IMG/VR virus record: IMGVR_UViG_3300021091_000232
Location: 1-33,679 of that record
Direction: 5' to 3' (one strand)
Source: a virus
Length of the DNA: 33,679 nt
Numbering within the stretch: the stretch's first letter is position 1; every line of letters starts with the position of its first letter. Positions 26,651 through 33,679 of this stretch are shown here, in pieces. A program made the translations under genes and the position numbers. The notes beneath the pieces were generated by a model. That model was not told the origin of the DNA, did not search any database, and saw nothing but the letters and a program-made list of their open reading frames with translations.

Positions 26651-27201
26651 TGGCAGATATTAAAGTTAGAGTTGGGCAACAAAATACTGTAAAAATTATT
26701 TCTAGTGTTTCTGGAGCTGCGGGAGGTAGATCAGAAATTGCAAAAAATGTAATTGGTGGAATAGCCTCAGTAACACAGTTAAGTGTTTCTGGAGTATCAA
26801 ATCATGTTGGTGTCAGTACATTCCAATCAACACTCTTTGCCAACCGGTTAAGTGTCGCTGGTGTATCAACATTTATTGGGATTGCAACATTTCTAAGTGA
26901 TGTATATATTAACGGAGATCTTTATATACAGGATGATCTTCGTTTTGATGAATTTATTGCTAGAAATGCAATTGTAACTGGTATTATATCAACTAATAAT
27001 TTAATTGCTGGTATATCTACAGTAAATACATTTTATTACACTCCATCATATACTAATGGAGTCGCATATTTTAATTCATCGGGATTAATGGTCTCTACAG
27101 GATCAACAAGTTCTAGTATTGATTATACTAACTACATACTTACAACAGATAACTCTGGTATTCCTATTTGGTCCAATGTCATCGATGGAGGCTCATACTA
27201 A
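26650..27201 (+). CDS. Repeat-bearing fibre-like virion protein, 183 aa
   Basis: After a short N-terminal strand region (IKVRVGQQNTVKIISS) comes a series of VSGVS/VAGVSTF and GIATFxSDVYINGDLYI repeats, from about residue 45 to 130. Such short beta repeats are usual in phage fibre shafts or trimeric beta-helices. The C-terminal part (YILTTDNSGIPIW) would be a cap. T4 has the fibritin gene wac in a similar place, but I see no coiled coil, so homology to wac is not claimed. The gene overlaps its neighbours by one base on each side (TAATG). Confidence 0.7.
   Translation: MADIKVRVGQQNTVKIISSVSGAAGGRSEIAKNVIGGIASVTQLSVSGVSNHVGVSTFQSTLFANRLSVAGVSTFIGIATFLSDVYINGDLYIQDDLRFDEFIARNAIVTGIISTNNLIAGISTVNTFYYTPSYTNGVAYFNSSGLMVSTGSTSSSIDYTNYILTTDNSGIPIWSNVIDGGSY
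27187..27191 (+). promoter_or_regulatory. Ribosome-binding site fixing the gp13 start
   Basis: GGAGG lies 9 bases before ATG 27201. It selects this start over the upstream in-frame ATG at 27168, which would add 11 residues unlike the family. Confidence 0.75.
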
Positions 27202-28043
27202 TGTCTAAACCAGCATCTAGGCAACAACTTGTCGATTATTGTTTAAGGCGTTTGGGCGCTCCAGTACTAGAAATTAATTTGGATGATGACCAAATAGATG
27301 ATTTAGTTGATGATGCCTTACAATACTTTCATGAAAGGCACTTTGATGGTGTTGAAAGAATGTATCTTAAATATAAGATAACGCAGCAAGATATTGATAG
27401 AGGTAAATCTAAAGGAACTAATGGTGTTGGTATTGTAACCACAACAGGATCTTCAAATATAGTAGGAGTAGGAACAACTTCTTTTAATTTTTATGAAACT
27501 GCCAATTATATTCAAGTTCCAGATTCAGTAATTGGTATTGAAAAAGTATTTAAATTTGATACTAGTTCTATTTCTGGAGGAATGTTTAGTATTAAGTATC
27601 AGTTATTTTTGAACGATCTTTATTACTTCAATTCTGTTGAACTTTTACAGTATGCAATGGTAAAGACATATTTAGAGGATATAGATTTTCTTTTGACTAC
27701 TGATAAACAAATTAGATTTAATAAAAGACAAAATAGAATGTATCTTGATATTGAATGGGCGGCTCAAAAAGCAGATTCTTTTATAGTTATCGATTGTTAC
27801 AGAATTTTAGATCCAAATGATTTTACTAAAGTTTACAATGATAGTTTTTTGAAAAAATATTTAACTGCATTAATGAAAAAACAATGGGGGCAAAATTTAA
27901 TTAAATTCAGAGGAGTAAAACTCCCTGGTGGAATTGAACTTAATGGTAGAGAATTATATGAGGATGCTGAAAGAGAGTTAGAGAATATTAGAGAAAGAAT
28001 GTCCATGGACTATGAACTTCCACCTTACGATTTTATTGGATAA
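27201..28043 (+). CDS. 13: Neck protein gp13
   Basis: 280 aa, against 309 in T4. gp13 sits under the portal and connects the head to the tail with gp14 and gp15. The N-terminus (PASRQQLVDYCLRRLGAPVL then DDDQIDDLVDDALQYF) is typical of gp13 in T4-like marine phages. A Gly/Thr-rich stretch, TNGVGIVTTTGSSNIVGVGTT, at about 74-94, looks like an inserted loop and echoes the GVGTT motifs of the giant protein. The C-terminal part (KKQWGQNLIKFRGVKLPGG) is well ordered. The start is set by GGAGG 9 bases upstream and by a TAATG overlap with the preceding gene. Confidence 0.9.
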   Translation: MSKPASRQQLVDYCLRRLGAPVLEINLDDDQIDDLVDDALQYFHERHFDGVERMYLKYKITQQDIDRGKSKGTNGVGIVTTTGSSNIVGVGTTSFNFYETANYIQVPDSVIGIEKVFKFDTSSISGGMFSIKYQLFLNDLYYFNSVELLQYAMVKTYLEDIDFLLTTDKQIRFNKRQNRMYLDIEWAAQKADSFIVIDCYRILDPNDFTKVYNDSFLKKYLTALMKKQWGQNLIKFRGVKLPGGIELNGRELYEDAERELENIRERMSMDYELPPYDFIG

Positions 28044-28045
28044 TA

Positions 28046-29437
28046 ATGGCACTTAATCCATTTTTCTTACAAGGATCTTCTGGAGAACAGAGACTAGTTC
28101 AAGATCTAATCAATGAACAACTAAAAATTTATGGAATTGATGTAATTTATATTCCAAGAAAATTTGTTAAAAAGCAAACTATTCTTAAAGAAATATCGTC
28201 ATCAAAATTTAATGATAATTTTGCGATTGAAGCATATGTCAATAATTATGATGGATATACTGGTCAAGGAGATATTTTAACAAAGTTTGGAATGAGTTTA
28301 AAGGATGAATTAAGTTTAGTTATATCTAAAGAAAGATTTGAAGATTTTATTTCTCCATTCTTAGATGCTTTAGATAATGATGAAATTGTTCTTGCATCTA
28401 GACCTAGAGAGGGTGATTTAGTTTATTTTCCTTTAGGGCAAAGACTTTTTGAAGTTAAATTTGTCGAACATGAAGTTAATTTTTATCAATTAGGTAAACT
28501 ATATGTTTATGAATTGAAATGCGAATTATTTGAGTATGAAGATGAAGTTATTGATACTACAATTGATGAAATTGATACTCAAGTTCAAGATGAAGGTTAT
28601 ATTACTACTTTACAACTTATAGGTATTGGAGTTACAGCAACAGCAATTGCAGGAATTCATAGTGGTTACATTCGTCAAATATATTTAAACAACGATGGAT
28701 CTGGATATACTTCATCTCCAACAGTTTCAATATCAACTGCTCCAGCTGGAGGAATTAATGCTCAAGCAGTTGCTATAACTACATCTAGAGCAGGCATTAG
28801 ATCAATACTTGCGATAGAATTAACAAATTCTGGAGCTGGATATACTGAGGCACCAACTATTAATATTACTGGAGGTGGTGGAGTAGGTGCTTCATCCACT
28901 TGTGCAATTGAAACTACACTAAAAGGTATTACAAACTTTACAATCACTAATAATGGATCTGGATATGCAACATCACCAACGGTTACGATTGTTGGTAATG
29001 TTGGAGTAGGAACAACTGGTATAGGAAAAGCAATAGTGGGTACTGATCAATCTATATCTTCAATCAGAATCATTAATTCTGGAGTTGGTTATACAGTGGC
29101 ACCAACGGTTACAATTGGAAATCCAGCAATTATATCTGGAATTGGTACTTATAAATTTAATGAAATTATTACTGGATCAATTTCAGGTACTACGGGAAGA
29201 GTTAAATCTTGGGACAAAGATACAAAAGTTCTTAAAGTATCATTTATCAATGATGCATCTAAAAAAGGATTTTACAAAGGTGAATTAATTGTTGGAGCAG
29301 CGTCTAGCGCCACATACGCAGTATCTTCATATAATACTTGGGATGAATATGATAAATATAGTGAAAATACCCAAATTGAAACAGAAGCGGATAATATTAT
29401 AGATTTTTCAGAGTCTAATCCATTCGGCACATTCTAA
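28046..29437 (+). CDS. 14: Neck protein gp14 with repeat insertion
   Basis: 463 aa against 256 in T4. gp14 forms the hexameric neck ring with gp13. The first ~190 residues fit gp14: MALNPFFLQGSSGEQRLVQD, then IDVIYIPRKFV and VYELKCELFEYEDE. The C-terminus, DNIIDFSESNPFGTF, is also the family ending. Between them lies an insertion with four GxGY repeats (G218, G263, G304, G346), spaced 45, 41 and 42 residues. After these comes a strand-rich linker. The repeats probably protrude from the neck as beta decoration. The gene overlaps gp15 by one base (TAATG). Confidence in gp14 rests on both ends plus position. Confidence 0.88.
   Translation: MALNPFFLQGSSGEQRLVQDLINEQLKIYGIDVIYIPRKFVKKQTILKEISSSKFNDNFAIEAYVNNYDGYTGQGDILTKFGMSLKDELSLVISKERFEDFISPFLDALDNDEIVLASRPREGDLVYFPLGQRLFEVKFVEHEVNFYQLGKLYVYELKCELFEYEDEVIDTTIDEIDTQVQDEGYITTLQLIGIGVTATAIAGIHSGYIRQIYLNNDGSGYTSSPTVSISTAPAGGINAQAVAITTSRAGIRSILAIELTNSGAGYTEAPTINITGGGGVGASSTCAIETTLKGITNFTITNNGSGYATSPTVTIVGNVGVGTTGIGKAIVGTDQSISSIRIINSGVGYTVAPTVTIGNPAIISGIGTYKFNEIITGSISGTTGRVKSWDKDTKVLKVSFINDASKKGFYKGELIVGAASSATYAVSSYNTWDEYDKYSENTQIETEADNIIDFSESNPFGTF
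28690..29115 (+). repeat. Four tandem GxGY coding repeats in gene 14
   Basis: Four copies of a unit reading roughly I-x-N-x-G-x-G-Y-x-x-x-P-T-V-x-I. The glycine-tyrosine cores start at 28697, 28832, 28955 and 29081, giving periods of 135, 123 and 126 bases. Copies one and three share the 10 bases GGATCTGGAT at the core, so they may be fairly recent duplications. Confidence 0.75.
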
Positions 29438-30234
29438 TGTTAGGAACTTACTATTACCATCAAATTATAAGAAAAACTGTTATTGCATTTGGAACTTTGT
29501 TTAATGAAATTTACATTAAACATAAAGATTCAGATGATAATAATATCAGCGAAATAAAAGTTCCTTTGGCATATGGACCAATTCAAAAGTTTCTTGCCAG
29601 AATAGAGCAGCAACCAGAATTGAATAAACCAATTGCTATGACTTTGCCAAGAATGGCATTTGAAATGACTTCAATTCAATATGATGCAACTAGAAAAGCA
29701 AATGTAACTCAAACTTTTAAAACTTTAGATGGTTCAAATTTAAAAAAAGTTTATTTACCAGTTCCATATAATATTGGATTTCAATTAAATTTAATGAGTA
29801 AAGTGCAGGATGATGCTTTACAAATTGTTGAGCAAGTTTTACCATATTTTCAACCATCTTTTAATTTAACTGTAGATTTAGTTAATTCAATTGGAGAAAA
29901 AAGGGATATTCCAGTTGTTTTAGATAGTGTTACCTTTACTGATGATTATGAAGGTGATTTTTCAACCAGAAGAATTTTAATATATACATTTAACTTTACT
30001 GCAAAGACATATCTCTTTGGACCAATTGCCGAAAGCACTGAAGGATTAATTCGTAAGGTACAAGTTGATTATTATACTGGAACTGAAACTTCAACTGCTA
30101 AGAGAGAAATGAGATATACCGTTGTTCCAGATCCCATTAATGCTGCACCAGATGATGATTTTGGATTTAACGAATCTATTGAAATGTTCTTTGATGGTAA
30201 AGAATATAGTCCAACTCAGCAAAAAGATATTTAA
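29437..30234 (+). CDS. 15: Tail completion and sheath stabiliser protein gp15
   Basis: 265 aa, close to T4 gp15 (272). gp15 caps the tail tube and sheath and joins them to the neck. The N-terminus, MLGTYYYHQIIRKTVIAFGTLFN, and the following IYIKHKD, VPLAYGPIQKFLARI and ITLPRM-like blocks (here AMTLPRMAFEMTS) are characteristic. The middle (YNIGFQLNLMSKVQDDALQIVEQ) and YTFNFTAKTYLFGPI also fit. The length, the ends and the 13-14-15-16 order agree. It overlaps gp14 by one base and is followed by gene 16 after two bases. Nothing unusual is seen. Confidence 0.92.
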   Translation: MLGTYYYHQIIRKTVIAFGTLFNEIYIKHKDSDDNNISEIKVPLAYGPIQKFLARIEQQPELNKPIAMTLPRMAFEMTSIQYDATRKANVTQTFKTLDGSNLKKVYLPVPYNIGFQLNLMSKVQDDALQIVEQVLPYFQPSFNLTVDLVNSIGEKRDIPVVLDSVTFTDDYEGDFSTRRILIYTFNFTAKTYLFGPIAESTEGLIRKVQVDYYTGTETSTAKREMRYTVVPDPINAAPDDDFGFNESIEMFFDGKEYSPTQQKDI

Positions 30235-30236
30235 TT

Positions 30237-30659
30237 ATGAAAAATAGTTATGAAAAATTAAATGAAACTCTGAATATTGAAAGTAGCATTATTGGGGTAG
30301 ATAAAGTCAAAGAAGAGTTGACAATATCCCCATTAAAATCTGATGATATAAAAAAAGATTATGAGTATACTCGTGCAAATTTGTATTCATTAATTGAAAA
30401 GGGGCAAGAGGCAATAAATGGAATAATGGAACTTGCTGGAGAGGGTGGTTCTCCAAGAGCATATGAGGTAGCTGGTCAACTTATTAAATCGGTTGGGGAT
30501 GTAACTGATAAACTTATAGATTTACAAAAGAAATTAAAAGATGTTGAAGAAGATTCTAATAAAACCACAAATAATGTGACTAATAATGCTGTTTTTGTGG
30601 GATCAACTTCTGAATTATCAAAACTACTCAAACAAGGTTTTCTAAATAATAAGGAGTAG
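30237..30659 (+). CDS. 16: Terminase small subunit gp16
   Basis: 140 aa, against 164 in T4. gp16 forms a ring that recognises DNA and stimulates the gp17 motor during packaging. The centre is a helical pair: DYEYTRANLYSLIEKGQEAI, then a GSPRAYEVAGQLIKS turn and helix, then DKLIDLQKKLKDVEE. This is the usual gp16 coiled-coil core. A polar Asn/Thr-rich stretch follows, and a C-terminal helix ends in LLKQGFLNNKE. It directly follows gp15. Unlike T4, gene 17 does not follow at once; two other genes lie between. Confidence 0.88.
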   Translation: MKNSYEKLNETLNIESSIIGVDKVKEELTISPLKSDDIKKDYEYTRANLYSLIEKGQEAINGIMELAGEGGSPRAYEVAGQLIKSVGDVTDKLIDLQKKLKDVEEDSNKTTNNVTNNAVFVGSTSELSKLLKQGFLNNKE

Positions 30660-30671
30660 TTCTTATTTCTA

Positions 30672-32822
30672 ATGAGTTGGTCTGACAAATATAAAAGATC
30701 AATAAACTGCGATAATCCTAGTGGATTTTCTCAGAAAGCTCATTGTGCTGCTCGTAAAAAAAGAGCAAAGGGTGAAGAGACTAAATCAAAATCACCTTTC
30801 AATGAAATGAACGATCCTCGTATTCCAAAGAAACCAGGACAACCAGATAAGTCTGATAAACACTCTGATCTCTATACAGATGAAGATCCAAAAGGAACAA
30901 TTCACGGATTGGGATTTAAGGATGCTGCAACTGCAAAACAAAGTGTCTCTAAAATAAAAAATTCTGGAAGATCTCATGCTCATAAAATTCAAGCAGCAAT
31001 TGCGATGGTACAAAGAGCAAGAGTGATGAGAAAGACTTCTGAAGCTGCTATTTTTAGAAAATTTATTAACTCAATGAAAAAGAAAACAGAAGAAATGAAC
31101 GAGGAAAAAAACAAAAATAGGTGCAAACCAGGAAACTATTATTGCTATACAGATAAAAAGTGTAAACCAATTCCTACTGGATATGTGATAGGTCGTGATG
31201 GTATGCTTGATAAGGAAGATGATTCTGAAGGTAATGGTTCTAATGGAAATGGAAATGGTTCTAGTATATCTGAAGAAGGTCTCCGTGACTGGTTTGGTAA
31301 ATCCAAATCAAAGGGTGGTAAGCGTGGTTGGGTAAATGTTGTTACGGGTGGAACTTGTGCAAGTGATGAACCTGGAGAAGGAGTTCCTAAATGCGTTTCT
31401 TCTTCCAAAAGAGCAAGTATGACTAAAGCAGAAAGATTGTCTGCTGCAAGAAGAAAGAAAAAAGCAGATCCAGGACAACAACAAAAGTCAGGTGCTGCAA
31501 GACCAACTTATGTTTCTACCGATTCCCCAAGAAAGAAAAGAAAAAAAATGAAAGAAGAATTTGATTTACAAGAAGCAAAAGATAAACCAGGTAAGGGTAG
31601 TGGTACAAAGGATGCCTGTTACCATAAGGTCAAGTCAAGATATAGCGTCTGGCCCTCTGCATATGCCTCTGGAGCATTAGTCAAGTGTCGTAGAGTTGGC
31701 GCGGCAAACTGGGGAAATAAGTCGGAATCAATAGATATAAAATCAAGAGATCCACTGTCGGAAGCAATTGGAATGATTCGCTATTGCCCTAAATGTGAAA
31801 AAAATGAAACCAGAGAAGAATGTAGATATGGCCCAAAGTTCTGGGATACATATTCACTCCCAATGAACTTAGGGAAAAAATACACACCAAATACACCACA
31901 TCCTGGTAATATGCCCGAAGGGTATGACCATGAGTATTCAATGGCTCGCTCTGAACTTTCAACAATCATTTCTGCTGCAAAAAGACTTCGTAAAAAAATG
32001 AAAGGTGAAGGTAACATTGAGGCATGGGTTCAATCAAAGATTACTAAAGCAGCAGATTATCTTGATACTGCGGCAGATTATGTTGATAGTGGTGAAATGA
32101 AAGAACAGGTTTCTGATACTAGCATTCCAGCAGATGAAAAAAATATTGAAAGATTCAGTGTTGCAATTAAATCTACAGGAAGAAGAAATTTACCAAATGA
32201 TCAGAAAATAAATGCTCTTAGACAAGCAGCACAAATATATCGTGGTGTGAGAGAAGAAGTTAGTTTTACAATTCCTAATGCAAAACCAACATACAAATAT
32301 CCAATTCTTCCACAAGAAAAAGGAGATGAAGTTCCTATCCAATTAATTAAAAAAATTAAAAAACCAGGAGTAAAATTACCTCTTGCTAAAAAAGAAACAA
32401 AAACACAAGTTGCTCACTTTGAACCAGAGGGTGAAGTTATTGATGAAAAGTGCTGGCCTGGTTATAAGAAAAAAGGTATGAAGACGATGTTTGGTAAGAG
32501 ATATCCAAATTGTGTTAAAGCAGAAGGATTCTCTAACTGGAGAGCAGAAATGGGTTTAAGTGAGGATTGGCAAAAAGTCAATCGTAAAGATAAAACTGAT
32601 GGATTAAGTCCTGCCGCTGTAAAAGCATATCGTCGTGAGAATCCAGGTTCAAAACTTAAAACTGCTGTAACTGAAAAAAATCCAACTGGTAAAAGAGCAT
32701 CTCGTCGCAAATCATTCTGTTCAAGAATGGGTGGAATGAAAAAAAAATTAACTTCAGCAAAAACTGCAAGAGACCCAGATTCAAGAATCAACAAAGCCCT
32801 CCGTCGTTGGAACTGTAATTAA
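30672..32822 (+). CDS. Basic, cysteine-patterned mosaic protein, 716 aa, between gp16 and gp17
   Basis: No enzyme motif is seen. The protein is a string of small, very basic modules. 1-33: FSQKAHCAARKKR. 78-135: GLGFKDAATAKQSVSKIKNS, ending in the FRKFINSMKKK helix. 151-164: Cys at 151, 158, 164. 203-260: GLRDWF with Cys 229 and 241. 316-339: a Cys pair. 372-384: CPKC plus C384, a possible half zinc ribbon. About 410-480: DHEYSMARSELSTI and WVQSKITKAADYL. 594-614: CWPGYKKKGMKT with C614. 632-716: DGLSPAAVKAYRRENPGSKL, ending RRWNCN. I recall each module as separate units in T4-like cyanophage proteins. Packing with, or binding, DNA in the head is plausible but inferred. A Gly/Asn linker (about 187-198) splits the modules. 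TAATG links it to the next gene. Confidence 0.75.
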   Translation: MSWSDKYKRSINCDNPSGFSQKAHCAARKKRAKGEETKSKSPFNEMNDPRIPKKPGQPDKSDKHSDLYTDEDPKGTIHGLGFKDAATAKQSVSKIKNSGRSHAHKIQAAIAMVQRARVMRKTSEAAIFRKFINSMKKKTEEMNEEKNKNRCKPGNYYCYTDKKCKPIPTGYVIGRDGMLDKEDDSEGNGSNGNGNGSSISEEGLRDWFGKSKSKGGKRGWVNVVTGGTCASDEPGEGVPKCVSSSKRASMTKAERLSAARRKKKADPGQQQKSGAARPTYVSTDSPRKKRKKMKEEFDLQEAKDKPGKGSGTKDACYHKVKSRYSVWPSAYASGALVKCRRVGAANWGNKSESIDIKSRDPLSEAIGMIRYCPKCEKNETREECRYGPKFWDTYSLPMNLGKKYTPNTPHPGNMPEGYDHEYSMARSELSTIISAAKRLRKKMKGEGNIEAWVQSKITKAADYLDTAADYVDSGEMKEQVSDTSIPADEKNIERFSVAIKSTGRRNLPNDQKINALRQAAQIYRGVREEVSFTIPNAKPTYKYPILPQEKGDEVPIQLIKKIKKPGVKLPLAKKETKTQVAHFEPEGEVIDEKCWPGYKKKGMKTMFGKRYPNCVKAEGFSNWRAEMGLSEDWQKVNRKDKTDGLSPAAVKAYRRENPGSKLKTAVTEKNPTGKRASRRKSFCSRMGGMKKKLTSAKTARDPDSRINKALRRWNCN

Positions 32823-33100
32823 TGAACGGACCTATTAAAATTTTAGGAAACTCTCAACAATTATCAGGAATAGGAACGACAGTTTCAGATATTAATGGAC
32901 TTGGAGCACAGTATGTTTTAATTCAACATACTGGATCTGGAAATCACTATGTAATTGAAAAAACTGGTGCTGGAGTCACTGTTGGAACAGTTTATATGCC
33001 GTCCGAATCATTTTTATTAATGAAAAAAGAAAGAACTAATATTATATCTGTCGATAGTGGAAATGATATTTACGCAACTTCTGTAGTGTATCAAGGATAA
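32822..33100 (+). CDS. Small beta-type protein, 92 aa
   Basis: The product begins MNGPIKILGNSQQLSGIGTT and looks like a compact beta barrel or sandwich. Strands include AQYVLIQHTGS, NHYVIEKT and ESFLLMKKER, with a final IYATSVVYQG. The pattern of a value followed by a carrier strand recalls small decoration or tail-accessory proteins in T4-like cyanophages. It carries the SGIGTTVSD motif also common in the giant protein. It overlaps the preceding gene by one base (TAATG) and ends 11 bases before gene 17. Function is not known. Confidence 0.65.
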   Translation: MNGPIKILGNSQQLSGIGTTVSDINGLGAQYVLIQHTGSGNHYVIEKTGAGVTVGTVYMPSESFLLMKKERTNIISVDSGNDIYATSVVYQG

Positions 33101-33111
33101 AAAAACATTTT

Positions 33112-33679
33112 ATGACTGATAATGTATATCTTGGCAATCCTCTGCTCAAAAAAGCCAACATTCAAATAGAATTCACCGAACATCAAGTTGTTGAGTTCTT
33201 AAAGTGTAAAGAAGATCCTGTATATTTTGCAAGAAATTATATCAAGATTGTATCTCTGGATCACGGTCTAGTTCCTTTTGAGTTGTATCCATTTCAAGAG
33301 AAATTGATTGATAATTTCCATAAGAACAGATTCAACATTTGTAAGATGCCCAGACAAACGGGTAAATCTACAACTGTTGTTTCTTATTTACTACATTATG
33401 CAGTATTCAACGATAATGTCAATATTGCCATTCTTGCAAACAAAGCATCAACTGCAAGAGATTTACTTGGAAGATTACAACTTGCTTATGAGAATCTACC
33501 AAGTTGGATGCAACAAGGTATCATATCGTGGAATAAAGGATCTCTGGAATTAGAAAATGGCTCCAAAATTTCATCTAACTCTACTTCGTCATCTGCTGTC
33601 CGAGGCGGATCCTATAATGTCATCTTTCTTGACGAGTTCGCTTTCATCCCGAATCACATTGCTGATGACTTCTTTGCCT
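33112..33679 (+). CDS. 17: Terminase large subunit gp17, N-terminal part (cut by window end)
   Basis: The first 189 residues of the packaging motor ATPase; the frame is open at the window end. An adenine-binding type motif (YPFQEKLID) lies at 59-67. The Walker A loop PRQTGKST is at 80-87, and Walker B, VIFLDEFAF, at 170-178 with Asp173 and catalytic Glu174. T4 gp17 has the same order. The C-terminal nuclease domain lies beyond the window, so activity cannot be judged. The start follows an AAGGA (33093-33097) at a long spacing of 14 bases. By eye this gene is less AT-rich than the baseplate block. Confidence 0.95.
   Translation, partial: MTDNVYLGNPLLKKANIQIEFTEHQVVEFLKCKEDPVYFARNYIKIVSLDHGLVPFELYPFQEKLIDNFHKNRFNICKMPRQTGKSTTVVSYLLHYAVFNDNVNIAILANKASTARDLLGRLQLAYENLPSWMQQGIISWNKGSLELENGSKISSNSTSSSAVRGGSYNVIFLDEFAFIPNHIADDFFA

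Noticed and set aside
27168-27200. Upstream ATG for gp13 adding 11 residues
   Set aside because: The GGAGG site points to 27201, and the extra residues are coded inside the end of the preceding gene and do not resemble the family.
32462-32794. 110-residue minus-strand ORF opposite the mosaic protein
   Set aside because: It is a shadow of the Lys/Arg-rich plus-strand frame; all other genes run on the plus strand.

Overview
The window is part of a T4-like (tevenvirus-type) marine myovirus genome. It is most likely a cyanophage of the Prochlorococcus/Synechococcus group, or possibly a related pelagiphage. Three things support this: the T4 morphogenesis gene order 25-6-(7)-8-...-13-14-15-16-17, all on the plus strand; a phage S-adenosylmethionine decarboxylase gene (speD) beside the baseplate genes; and several small and giant structural proteins of a style I know only from marine T4-like phages. 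The DNA is AT-rich, most strongly in the structural genes. No tRNA, rRNA, insertion sequence, integrase or CRISPR array is visible. The host cannot be fixed from this sequence.

Region 1 (1-429): a G-rich patch (34-58), then an A-rich leader, a 56-aa protein with an AbrB/MazE-like swapped-hairpin pattern, and a near-perfect sigma70-type promoter (TTGACA, 17 bases, TATGAT) at 379-407.

Region 2 (430-2840): a compact set of accessory genes: a GT-A-type glycosyltransferase, a 64-aa protein, a 51-aa basic protein, a 218-aa conserved-type protein, speD, and an 82-aa acidic protein. By eye this block is clearly less AT-rich than what follows.

Region 3 (2866-25919): the baseplate wedge block, with gp25, gp6, a 3,967-aa giant in the position of T4 gp7, gp8, and a 2,395-aa DUF4815-like structural protein in the position of T4 gp9-gp11. 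The giant, gp8, the 2,395-aa protein and gp14 are enlarged with the same kinds of short beta-rich repeat modules.

Region 4 (25919-30234): four small genes, two of them virion-type, in the place of T4 gp12/wac, then the neck and tail-completion genes 13, 14 and 15.

Region 5 (30237-33679): the packaging genes. gp16 (small terminase) and the start of gp17 (large terminase, cut by the window end) are separated by a 716-aa basic, cysteine-patterned mosaic protein and a 92-aa protein.

Regulation: TATAAATA boxes matching the T4 late-promoter consensus lie just before gp8 (17133-17140) and before the 113-aa protein (26278-26285). ATAAATA variants precede gp25 and speD. Most genes abut or overlap by 1 to 28 bases, often as TAATG or ATGA, which suggests translational coupling. 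Together these genes would build the contractile-tail baseplate, join the neck to the head and package DNA. speD would raise spermidine supply, and the glycosyltransferase would modify a virion or host glycan.
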